The notes under the pieces: model-generated
Database searches by the model: none
Told to the model about the DNA's origin: nothing
The model's input: the letters and a program-made list of their open reading frames with translations, nothing else
Position numbers and translations under genes: made by a program
Shown here: piece by piece, positions 24,410 through 36,600 of the stretch
Layout of the letters: each line of letters opens with the position of its first letter
How positions within the stretch are numbered: position 1 is the stretch's first letter
Origin: Pegea sp. RAD2-039
Lineage: Eukaryota; Chordata; Thaliacea; Salpida; Salpidae
Length of the DNA stretch: 64,000 bases
Direction of reading: 5' to 3'
Assembly (NCBI GenBank): GCA_034620365.1
Contig: JAQGEQ010000380.1
Location: forward strand, 4,154,001-4,218,000

Positions 24410-24545
24410 TTGATAGGTACGTACGTGCAGTGTCACTGTGAACAATTTTGCAACAAAAAATGCTTTTTGCCTCAATTAATCAACAGCACTGAAATTGTGT
24501 CATTTTTACTGCGTGTAGCTGAGGCGGGTGAAAGGGGTTTTGCTG
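24410..24545. promoter_or_regulatory. GC-richer non-coding island
   Basis: Contains GTACGTACGTGCAGTG and GTAGCTGAGGCGGGTG-like segments in an otherwise AT-rich region, with stops in all frames. Compositionally like the other islands upstream of Onecut. A conserved non-coding element is possible; this rests on composition only. Confidence 0.2.
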
Positions 24546-26389
24546 AAAAATTGAGTTTTTGTTGGATGAGATTACTCTGACAGATATTTTGTAGAAGAGA
24601 TGCTAATATACGTGAAAGACTTTTATCAATTTAAGCTATATAACTTTTCAAATCATTTAAGTGATTCGTATTTTTATGTCAATTAACTATTTAGCCTTAA
24701 AATTTTGATTTATTCAAGACTTAAAAAGATTGAATTGAAATGGAATTATTGTTGAAATTACTTTCCAAGTTATTATGCGGTATGAAATTCTATTAAAATT
24801 TACTTTAAACTCAAATATAACTTAATTGTTACTCTAATTTACTTTATGTAAAGGTTGTTGTATATTTATAAACACACCAAACTTCCTTTGAATTCTACTG
24901 AGCAGCATTTCAATGATATTTTTGAATCTAATAACGAGCCTTTAAGTTTTGTAATTACTCTAATTTTTCACCTTTCTCGAATAACTAAATAAAGATTGGT
25001 TAGCGACCGCAATGTAGAATTTCGTTTGTATTTTCATTCATATGTAACATCTGTCATCGTGACGACAGTTGAATTCTTGTTTAACGTAAAAAGTAAAATC
25101 AATAAAAATACTACCAACATACAAATATTTTAGCCAATATTTACTCGTATAAGACTATAATTACGATAATATTACATCTTTAACAAAATCATAAACTTTA
25201 CTTACTGACTAAACATACAATAAAATACAAAGTTGTTTCACAAAAGTAAACTTTTTTTACATTCTATATTACTAGGTAATTTTTAATATTCATTTCATTT
25301 CTGTTTGTAATATTTACTTGTATCAAACAAAAGTTCATTTAATATCGCAGTGAAATGGAAATAATCTATATAAAGTAACAAAAGTTTTAATATCTTTATA
25401 TCATTTCTACTACAAGCTAAAGCAATATACTATAAGCCACCTTAGCAAGAATTTTCAGGCAAGTAAAAACAATTTTTAGTTTGAAAATAATTCCTGAAGC
25501 TTTAATAAAAGATTTTAAAATCTCAATTCAACTTCACATCAGGTTTCTGCTTTTGCAGTTTCTCAGCTTTCATTGAACTTTATTTCTTATGAAATATAAA
25601 TAGTTCATCAAAATCTATTAGATTATAATTTCTTGGTATGTTTTAACGCCAAAAACCTATATTCGTTGCCTTTATCGGCTTGAAAGACCAATCAATGTTA
25701 TAGTTAAAACACTAAATAAATTTAAAGCTCTAAATAAAAGCAATGTCAATTCAAACACTAACTAACTAATCAGCTTGTTGGTTTAAAACAGCAGATCAAA
25801 ATAACTGTGTTATTCATCAAACATTAATTAATTAATTAGTCGATAATTAGAATTCGATTACAATAAATTTAATAGTGGAATAACTGTTTTCTTAATATTA
25901 GGCCTCTTAGAGGAAAATTATCAATTTAGCATCTATAATATTGTAGTTTATCTTTATTCTAAATCAAATTGTAAGCTGATAATGCATATTCAGAAGTAAA
26001 AGTGTTTAAGTGATAACTTAAAATTATCGAAATAAGTTTTGATTAATGTGATTTAATCCAATGAAGTCAAAGGAATTACTTGAAAGTATTCTTCAAACTT
26101 TTATTACATTTCTTTTTTTTAACATTTAAAAACAGTTACTACTAATTATGGAATAAACATAATTAAGTAAATAAAAACTTTTTATGTACAAACTTTCATT
26201 TAAACAAGAAACACTTTGATTTTTACCAAATTCTTACGATAAAAGCCCAATCAATCTTTTCACAGTAAGTTGAATTTCCCAAAAAATTGTTTTTCATCAA
26301 ACTTTAGCTGATGTTCATCATTTTCAGGAAAAATTTTTTTTACTAAAAATAAATTAAGACTCTGCCACGGTTGATTCTGATTTTGAATC

Positions 26390-26760
26390 AGTAATTTTCG
26401 TCAAATTACAATGAACGTATAGACAAGACAATATCCCCGGTTCTTTAGGTCGATAACGCCAAAGAAATAGATCTAACAGGCAAACTTGCAACATATGGTA
26501 ACAGATACAAAAGTACTTGTAGCATTTATCTACTCTTCAAATACTAGGTAGTGACGCAGAGTGCTGTCGGAATGATAAGAATTGTTGTAGAAAAACGAAC
26601 AGTTTTCAGTTATATATATTAGATGTCACATTCACAACTCAGGAAGAAAAATTCAAGTTTACTGCCACGTGGTGGTGGTAGAGAGAAGTTGATTGGCTGA
26701 AAGAAATGTTTAAAGATGAAAATGTGGAGAAGAAAGAAAGTCTATTGAGCAGATGCTGCA
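26390..26760. promoter_or_regulatory. GC-richer non-coding island
   Basis: A block of mixed composition with an E-box-like CCACGTGG near 26662 and no coding frame. It may be a regulatory element or a decayed repeat; neither can be decided here. Confidence 0.2.
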
Positions 26761-28379
26761 GGGAACACAAGAGCAATATTTTGCTGAAATCAACACAGAT
26801 AGTTAAGGTACATTGATCAGTAAGGAGCTGGAAAGAAATCGAAAAGCAAAAAGATTTTTTTGAGCTGTTATAGTAAAAGATACTTTGATTATTGATCAGA
26901 TAGTTGTTGAGAACATTTTAATCTAGATAAGCATTGTAGGGTTTGTAAAAGTTTTTCTGGCTCAAACATTTAGTGAATCTGAACTGACATTTAAACTGTT
27001 TAAAGAAATACTTTCTAGAATATCCTAGTTCTAAAACTTGTTTATAAGACTTTGACATATACCTTGACACTAATGTAGTCATATTGATTTTCAACAAAAT
27101 ATTTTGACTGTTAAGAGCAAATATAATGATTAAGAAAATAGAGAAATGTTTATAAATAAAATGAAAGTCAGAATAAAGTGAACATAAGAAGTTGGAACTG
27201 TTTTATATTTATATCAATTCTTAGAATATAATCTTTGTACACTTTTTCAGCCTTTTAAACAGATTGAAAACCTAAATTTATAGCAAACCTTGTTTGTTTG
27301 TACAGAATTCATCCTTAAAACATTGCTTTTAAAAGTTTTTCTAGAGCTTTAAATGGAAAATCTGCTAATGCCAAAAAATTCTTCTACAAAAATAAGTCCT
27401 TTTGTATGTCATAAGCTGTTTATTTCTTTTTTCTTATATATATCGGTATATATTGGTCTGAAATGTATTCTAAATAACCATAAAAAGTTTGTAAGCATTC
27501 ACTTTGTTAATAAAGAGCTTGATGCGTCTTGCAAACAAGCACTAAAAATTCTTGCAAAACAAAATCTGTTTGCATTTTTTTATTTAATCAAACAGTTTTT
27601 AAAATGAAACAAATATAAATAGAAGACAAATATCACACGATTTAAAGACTTCTTTTAAACACCGCTTACCACTTGACTTCCAGTACCCAATAATCCTTCA
27701 GTAGTTTTTACTCTAACAACCCTCTTATGCTGATAGTGTTGGTTTGCCAACTAAAGCGGCAAAAACCACGAAATTAGAAAGTATGTTTGTATGTGCACAT
27801 GTGTTAGTTAGATGGATAATCGTTCAATATTCTTTTACTTTTTTTACGTCGACCTCTTTTTCTTTCTTTTGTTTTTTGTTTTTAACACTTAAGAATCATG
27901 CAAACACCTGAGTTTCTTTATTCAAACTGTCGACTATTTTCAAGCACTCTGCCGCTACGCATTCCGTCACTTACTTCAAGCAGTTGTGACTTTGCGAAAA
28001 AATGGCTGAAGCATTGAAACAATTAGTTGAATTAGTTTTAAGATTTTTTCTGCTGCAAAAGATTTCTTTTAACTATTATTTGCTGCTTCATACCAAAATT
28101 GTGATTTCAGTGTGTAGGCAAATGAATATTTCTTTAAATTATAAAAAGCATTAGAAACTAATTTGAGCTAAATTGAACTTCCAAATAAGCCATAAAGATA
28201 TTTTTTTAGTCTTCTAATTGTAATTTTATGCTTAAATTTTAACAGATAAAATTGTTCAGCAAGTTTTTTTCATTCCGACAAAAAAATGTTCGGTTCTTTA
28301 AGGCAAACAAAGTTACGTCTTAAAGTTTCTAAATACTTTTTATGTAGAAAAACCAAAAGCCGTAGGTGAAAATCCACAT

Positions 28380-28520
28380 TTCTTATAGTTTCTTTGCTTA
28401 AGATAGAAACTGGTTTGGAAACATATGCCACCTTTAGCTCGAGCTTATGGCAGCCGTTGAAAGATAACTAAGCAAACGAGTCACAGCATATGGAATGAGG
28501 TCATGATGCAGCCAAATGAA
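28380..28520. promoter_or_regulatory. GC-richer non-coding island about 2 kb upstream of Onecut
   Basis: Contains AGCTCGAGCT and GGCAGCCGTTG-type segments and GAGTCACAG, with no open frame. Its position about 2.1 kb before the Onecut ATG makes it a candidate proximal enhancer or upstream promoter. Confidence 0.25.
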
Positions 28521-29080
28521 AACTAGTTGTTTTTCTCTTAGACTTTTAGCTTATGTTAGTAAAGTTATGCAGGTAGCAGTGGTATTTGCTTGAAGTTAAT
28601 AAATCAACAGCTCTATTGTAAGTTAATTAGTCTAAAGCATCTGCTTTTAGAGAAGCAGACAAGGTTTGAAGTTTGGTAGTTAATCCAACCGTGTACTCGA
28701 TCTGGGTTTGTAACTCTTTGGACTCTAAGGTATATTTCAAGTTTATATATTAAAGTCTTATGGTTACTTTTAGATAGTGTGAGCTGTAGGAAAAAGTTAT
28801 CAAATAAATAATTTTAGTTTAGAACTTGTTATCATCCTATTTTACAACTATTTTGAATTTAAACTAAAATTTGTCTAAGACTATATTTAGATGTAATAAT
28901 TTGTGTCATTTTTATAAATTGATATTGTTTCTGAATATTTTTATCATCTAAAAATAGTTTAACAAATACTAGAAGTTAATTTGGTGCATATCGCAATCTA
29001 GAACTGATTTTTAAGAATATACGAGTTTACTAAAAACAGTTATTCTAAAAGAAAAATTGTTAGTACATAAAACCGAAATA

Positions 29081-29140
29081 CACACCGTCAGTTTCCTGGC
29101 TGTATGCTTTGTAACTTAATTTGGTTAACTTTACGGTGTG
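29081..29140. repeat. Inverted repeat CACACCGT...ACGGTGTG
   Basis: Perfect 8-base inverted arms at 29081-29088 and 29133-29140, with a second overlapping pair (GGCTGTATG / CATACAAGCC). Non-coding. Possibly a remnant of a small mobile element or a structured regulatory site about 1.5 kb upstream of Onecut. Confidence 0.4.
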
Positions 29141-30625
29141 CAGACATACAAGCCAAATATAGCTAACTAGTTACTTAAAAAAGGCGTGTAAACAAAGGAT
29201 AGAAAAACACTTATTATTGAGATTAGATTGAAGTCTTTCTTTTGATTTCTTTAATTTTTTAACAGTTTTTAATAAAGCTATTCACGTTTATAAAATGAAC
29301 AAATGAAATAACAATAAATACATCCATCCAGTCATTGAAACATATATGATGGAATTAGAATGAAATATTTTATGTAGAATCTACAAACATCATGCAGGCT
29401 TGTATATGTATAGAATACTGATAATGAACAGTATTTACTTGTTATGTCTTAAAGATAATTCTCAGAAACAATTTATTTTTTGCTTTTACAACTAATCGTT
29501 GTAGTAATTTAGGTTATTAACGATCGACAATTAAGTATTTAATTAAGAAAGTCAAATTATACTCAAAGCATTACCTTATATTTGCAGTGAAGTAATGCAA
29601 ATTCCTTCTTCTTATTCTAAAAATAAAAAAAAAAAACTTAATTTAAACTGAAGTTGATTAGAAAATATAATAATTTATTTGCAGTGCCCAATTAAAACCT
29701 TTATAAATAATTATTGAAATGATATAAATGAAAATATAAAATTATATTCATAAAATTAGTAATGATCAAAAATTGAACAAAAAGATTATAATCTGTAACC
29801 AACTGAGTTTAGAAGCTCAGGGTAATAAAACGCACTTAGCAAGTCAAGCACCTAAAAGATCTTTTTATTCATTGTTGTCTATTATTTCTATAAGTACCTT
29901 AGATAATACTGATGTATATTTTATTGAATGAAATACTATATGTTTTTGTTTTTGAAACTTTAAGTAAAAATATTTTATTAACTTTATTAAAAACTCCAGG
30001 AATTATATGTTCGAATATTACCATGAATAGTTTTAAAAAGATATTATAAAAAAACAAATCTGTCGCTGATAAATATGAATTAAGTGCAATAGAAAAAAGT
30101 TCAATTTTTTTAAATTTTATGTAAGCAATTTTTCACTTATAAGTTTATAATGATTATTGATAATTATTTTTAGAAATGCAATATGGAAACTTATTTATTT
30201 GTTGCTTATATTTTGGTGGTTTACTTTTTTTGTTTAAAGTTTTTTTAACGTAATTTTGTGTAACGGTATAATCTAAAAGGGTTTGAACGCATTATTCTTA
30301 AAAAACAAGCTTGAAACATAATTAAATTTAAAATATCTACCTTAAACTAAAATTTAAAAGAGTTGAATTTTCAAGCGTAATTTTGAGAACTTCTTTTGCA
30401 GTGGCCTTTCATCAACAAGATTGATCTTTAATTAAATCAACTTTTAAAGAAAAAAAACTTCTTCTTCCGTTCTTTTGCATCTGTAATCACGTGATACAAG
30501 CAGAAGCCACAAGCAAGCCAGCTTTTCATCACATGAAATCATAACAGGGGAAAACCCACAAAATCGTCATTAGTTCTTTGAACAATTCAACAATTAGAGT
30601 GAACGACAGAAAATCTCCTGTGAGA

Positions 30626-33600
30626 ATGGCGACTACAGCTTCTGGGGAGCTAACTGGATTTCATCACCTACATCATGATCAGTACTACCCATCACTTCAT
30701 GATGCATATCATCAACACCACGCATTCCAGCCTCCTAATGTATCTTCATACCACGATGTCCTTGCAAGTGGATCAGGTGTAGGAGCACACGGAGTATCAA
30801 GTGGTTATGGGATGTTTGGTGATCAGCGAAACACAGTCACGCCATCTCCACCGGATAGTGAAATTAACACCAACCAGCATCATCATCATAGTGGCTTTGA
30901 TATCAAAAATCTTGGTCTTGTTTCATCTACTTCATCAGCTTCTACTTCTGCAGCTTCTGCTATTAGTATCTCAATTTGTAGTAATGATGAAGTTAAAAGT
31001 AATATTGATAAATCACCCAACTTTTATTTACCTCCTATCGGTGATGCACTGTCTCGTCGCGGAGATAAGACGTCTTCATCCCGGCAAAATGTAGATGATG
31101 ATTCTGTTGCTGAAAAATGCCGTGACAGCAACAATGAGAAGTTTTCAGGACTGTGCAAGCTTGCAAGCCTATCACAAACATCTTCAAATCGAAGCAAGAC
31201 TTCAGAAAGTCGACAAAATAACAAACTGAACAATTCAAGTCCTCAACGTAGCACTGAATTCACTAGCAACAATTCAACAAACATCAAAAACGAAGATAAC
31301 ACCGCGATGCTCTACGATCTTCGAAACTTTGCGCAACAATTTGGACACGCTCTCCGCGATTCCCCCCACGAATCAGGAAGCGAAATGAATCTGTTGCCAA
31401 GCAACAACAACACTTCCAACCACGGGGACTGTACTTCTTCTGCATCGGTAGAGCTGTTCTTTCGATCTGAAGCAACTCAGTCAAACTGTGACAACCGCAC
31501 AGCTAATGACGTCACAGCAATTACTGAAGTCACTCAATGTCCGACTGATGTGCCGAGCTACGCGACTCTCACGCCATTGCAATCGCTACCGCCCATAACT
31601 TCTGGTGTTGCCATGTCCGCAGGAAATAACAGCTACGCGACTTTAATTGGAGGCCCTGATATAGGATGTGATCAAGGGTACTCAAAGATGGGTGGAATGG
31701 GACATGCTCTTCCTCCGCTATCAAATCGGATGCTTTTAAACGGATTTGCAGCTCAATCTGGACGAGGATCAGCTCCTACAATGCAGACACAAGCAACTGC
31801 GATGGATGTCGTGAATCATGCAGCAGCAGCTGCAGCAGTTGCCTCCTTTTCACCTTACACGAAAGCAGCAGGCCAACCGGTGATTGGTTCAAATATCATC
31901 TCTCAGCAAGTTGGAAGCAATCCATATGAAACTGGGATGTTTGGAGGAGAAGTGGCAGCTTTTCAAGGGCACCATCATCCACATATGTTCCCTCCTCCAC
32001 CTCATAGAGCTGCAGCGTTTGTTCCTCAGTATCAACCTTCTGCGTTTCCAACTGATCTAGCTTCATCCATACACTCCAGTGGTACTGTGCCCTCAACGAC
32101 CACTTTAGTAGGTAGACGAAGCTCAAGACCAGCACAATCACAGCATCAGAAATCTTGTGGTGAGCAAGCAATGAAGCAGCATAAAAATAATGTTGGAAAC
32201 TCTGGTGTGAATCTTGCTTGCATGGATCTAAGTGATCGAGCCGGATCAGGAGCTTCACAAAGTATTGAAGAAGTGAATACAAAAGCTGTAGCTGCAAAAG
32301 TGACAGCTGAATTGAAGCGATATAGCATACCACAAGCTGTATTTGCTCAGAAAATCTTACACCGAAGTCAAGGGACCTTATCTGATCTTTTACGCAATCC
32401 AAAACCTTGGTCCAAGTTGAAAAGTGGGCGAGAGACATTTCGAAGGATGTTTAAATGGTTGCAGATACCTGAAGAGACTCGTATGCCGGATCTACGCCTC
32501 GCAGGTGAGATTTAATTCATATTTTAGACTATATTTTGATAGGTGTTAAAAGTAAAGTTGATTTATGTGAGTCGAGTTCGATTCAATACAGGAAAAATTC
32601 AAATTTCTAAGTTTAGAATTACTTTAAAACCGAAGAGATTTTTGTAGTATTGATTGTTTTATGATCGATTTTATTGAAACGAATTAGTTTTTGGCTCTTC
32701 AGAAGTTTCACCTGGTAGGTTTATTTGAAAAAAAATCTGTTTTATAAACGCATCTGACCTTCGATTGTCTATTCATCAAATTTTCTATCTACACTACACT
32801 CCAAATCTCTCTCTAGTTTCTTATTCTTTTGCTTCTTTACTCTTTACAAGAGGAGCTTTCTGGCATTATGAGAAGTTGAAATCGATCAACAGTCAACAGT
32901 AGCACAACAAACATGCCCCTAGTAAAAAACTCCATCTGAAATCAATGTTTCTCTGTTACTTAGAAGTTTGTTACTTTTAGAAAAACTGATGCTAGTACAC
33001 TGGCCAATATTACTAAATTGCCAAACAAGTTTCGGTTATTATGAGCAAACTGTTTCTTAGTTATCTACAGTTTCCGAACCAATCTTTCTATATTTTGCTG
33101 ATTATCAGCCACTTCAGAAATTGTGTTTCAAATTGAAAGTAGAAGAATTCTTGAGTAGACTACTATAGATCTAAAATAGAAGATACTACTTCAGGGTTTG
33201 TTTTTTAAACAAAACACAAATTGTGTTTATATTAGCTTTTTATTTTTTTATTTATTAGATTAAAAACGAACACTATACCAACACGACTTATTAAATTTTT
33301 GTTATTTATTTGTCCTTTAAAGTGAGTTTAAACTTAAAAAATAAAGTAAACCGTAAACATCCGATTTTATTAATAAACTGATATTCAAAATAACATTAAA
33401 AAGCAATTTTTAAATCGGTTGAAAAACAATTTGATTCAATGTCTTCTTAGCTCTTACAAGTTTTCTCTTCTTGAAATTCTGATAAAGTCATATAATATCA
33501 GAAAAGAGAGCACCTGACTTTTGAATGAGAGACCAAACAACAGTTGCTGATAGCACAGCACTATTTGCTATCAAGCGCAGCTTTGCCAGTTTGCAAGTTT

Positions 33601-36600
33601 TTACTATTCTTGACACTTAGTGGTAACAGTAAAAAGACACACACAAGTGCGTCAGTAGCGCGCGTGGCTCCAGCGTTCGCTCGAATCCCCTAGGGTGTTG
33701 GGTTGCAACTGGTCGTGGTCGTAATGAACGCCTGGGATTATCTGTCGACTATGAACGAAAATCTGACCCGAAAATACGCCATCGATAACGGCAGTGTATA
33801 GCGTTGATGCTGCTAGCAAAATACTGAACTTTGTTTAGTGAAAAGATCTTTTTTCTTTTTGTAATCATCAATGGTTTAGAAGAGCGGTATTTGTGCAAAG
33901 GATAAATGTGAAAATAGTCGCCGATTTTGAACAGGTTGCTTGAAAAACTTCTTTTTGAAAATTTCTTAAAACTTAATTGAGTTATATGAATAATTAGCAA
34001 AAAATAGTTAAAGTTTTTACAAACTTTTTTTAGGTTTATAAATTCTATCAAGATCAATTGAAAAACTCACTAAAATTTTACAACAACAAAGATGTCTGTA
34101 AGAAAGATAAAATATTGATAAAAACCTAAATTTGATAAATTGAAAAAAAACAATTTTTATTTAATATTTAGCTTATAATTTAATAAACTTCTATATATAT
34201 GAGATAAGTTTTTAAAGTTAAACTTATATCTATTTTATGTGAGATGACATTTGAATAAACAACAACTGTGCAGTTTAATAAACTTTAAAACATTTAAAAA
34301 ATGTTTCTAACCAAATACTCTCATATTTGTAGTTCTTTAATATCTAAAATAAATCCAGAACCGTTCAGGTTATATTTTTGAGTATTTAACTTAATAGAAA
34401 TCTTTTTTTATAACTCGATTATTTTAAAACAATTTTTAGTATTGTAAAAAGTTGGTTTTCAAGATTAACTGTTATTTTAGAAACAAAAACTTATTAAGTA
34501 TTAGTTAATATTTTTTTAAATTTTAATGATAAACTTTATTGAACGTATTATAAATTTTTAGAATACTTTATAAAATCTATGTAAACATAGAATTTGTGAT
34601 TACAACATAATTTTGTTTATGTCTGAGTAAAAAGAATTCCCAAATAGTTCAGATTTCATTTTGATAAAGGTTTTATACAAAAAAGAAACTAAACTGATTT
34701 TGAAAGTGACAATTTTTTATTAAGAATATGAGAAAGTTATCTTTAGTAAATAAAAGCTAAAATTAAATATTATTTAATGGTCTGCAGAATTTAAGATAGA
34801 TATAAAACTTTAAGTTTTTGAAAAACTGACAAGTACATAGTTAATCAGTTCAAATATTATATTTATTATAGTTTGAAAATAAACTGTTTGTAAAGCTTGT
34901 TTTAAGCCTAATTATAAGTTGACACTTTGTGAAATAACTAGTTTATCATAATAATTGAGAAAGGTTTTTTTATTTTCAACAGTTTTTAGAAAAAAAAGTA
35001 GTCGAAATTTTAATCAGTTTTGCCAAGTCCTAGAAATAGAAAGAAATAATTTTAAGCTATATCTACAAAAACTAAACCCATAAATCTTTAACCTTGTAAT
35101 TTAAACAAATGTTTTAAAAGGTATTAAAACATAAAGTAAAATATAAGTGGTTAAAAAGTAGTTCGAATCGAATATGTGTTTTGAAAACAATTTCTAATCT
35201 ACAGTAAGTTCTTTGTATAAGCTTGAACATCGCCAGTTCTTTTCTCTTGTAATGGCACCTCTAAGCCAGTTGCGTTTCTTCAATTTTGCATTAGAAAATC
35301 GATGCACAAGATGCTTAAGTATTGAGAGAAAGAGTAAAACCGATCGATATTGCTCTTGTTCTATCTTCCTCGGTTTCTCCTGTTCACTAAAATAGCTGTC
35401 CAGGTTGCATCTTAAAGGTCTTTCTTGCTTCTCTAACTCTAGCACAAAATTGAGCATGAACAAATTTTGTACAGAATGTGTTGTTGTAGGTAAAGCAAAA
35501 CGAACAAAATTTTGACGGGAACTTGTCATCGGCTTCTTCAGTTACTACTTTTACTAGTTTTGTAATTACACTTACATGAAAATGTTGTTTGCTCTTTTAG
35601 CTAGATATCCTTTTATTTTCTTTCATCTAAATTGAAGTAATTTTTTTCTATCATTCAATACCTATTTAAGTTTCTATGATATAATCTTTAATACTCCAGT
35701 TTTTCTTTTGACTTTATCAAATCTAAATTATTATAACATTTTCAAATGCTTCTAGGTTTTTTTCACCTAATAAAACTGAAATTTTTTGATTTTTATTAAA
35801 TCATTGAAACACATTAAAATAAACTGTTCCTAAATTAGTACAAGTGGAAATTTTTCCTTAGTTCTTTTCATCTGTTTTATTATAGTATTATTCTGTTTGC
35901 TCATTTAATAGTTACCAGCAATAAGTTCAAACTAAAGTTGCAAGCTGTAAATTATAAAAATTAATCTAAGATAAAAGTTCTTCATATTTTTAGAATTATG
36001 AACATATGAATATTACACAGGGTAAATATTTCAATAGTTTTTTGTGCTAAATGTAAATATTTTCATTGATTTTATTTATTACTATAATCAGTGTTTCAAC
36101 AGTACACCATGTACGAAACACTTAGATAAATGAAAGATCATTGATTAATAACTACTTTTTTTAAAGTGCGTAAAAACTTTATATTTATCTTTTAAAATAC
36201 ATTTTGTTTTTTTCACGAGGATACTTTATTTTTATTTGTTGCAATTAAATGCAAGAGATAATCATGAATTTCTCAATTTGATATGTAATTAAGTTATTTT
36301 GAAATTTAGAGCTCATTGAAAAGGTAATTTTGATGAATAAATCATTCTATGAATAGTCACTAGGCTAAAAAATAAATTAATGAAGCTGCTTTTTGTACAT
36401 TTTCACCTACTATTTATTTGGCCTATATATTTCCCTCTAAAAGAAGTTTATTTATCAAAAAACAAAATTTAATAGTTTATCTTTTTAACTCAAATGTTTT
36501 AAAAAGATATCAAATTTAAAGTGACAATTCTTGATTGATACTAAATTAATTAAGTGCTAAACTAAGATCGGTAAATAACACCTAAGTTTTGATAATTTAG

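Larger units (their letters stand above)
11334..30541. other. 19-kb gene-poor stretch upstream of Onecut
   Basis: No convincing exon was found on either strand. Open frames of 60-117 residues (for example 15290-15643 minus and 16945-17289 minus) are hydrophobic, poor in conserved-looking motifs and within what chance allows in this composition. Several short islands of higher GC stand out against the AT background and are listed separately. This stretch probably holds distal regulatory DNA and possible 5' non-coding exons of the Onecut gene. Confidence 0.4.

Noticed and set aside
27353-27607. Plus-strand frame of 84 residues with an ATG
   Set aside because: No motif and biased Lys/Phe/Ile composition typical of random AT-rich sequence.
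31896-32438. Minus-strand frame of 180 residues opposite the Onecut CUT exon
   Set aside because: It is the antisense shadow of a strongly conserved, less AT-rich coding exon, with no separate support.
33655-33720. Possible tRNA or SINE suggested by CTCGAATCCCC
   Set aside because: No A box, acceptor pairing or cloverleaf could be built around it.
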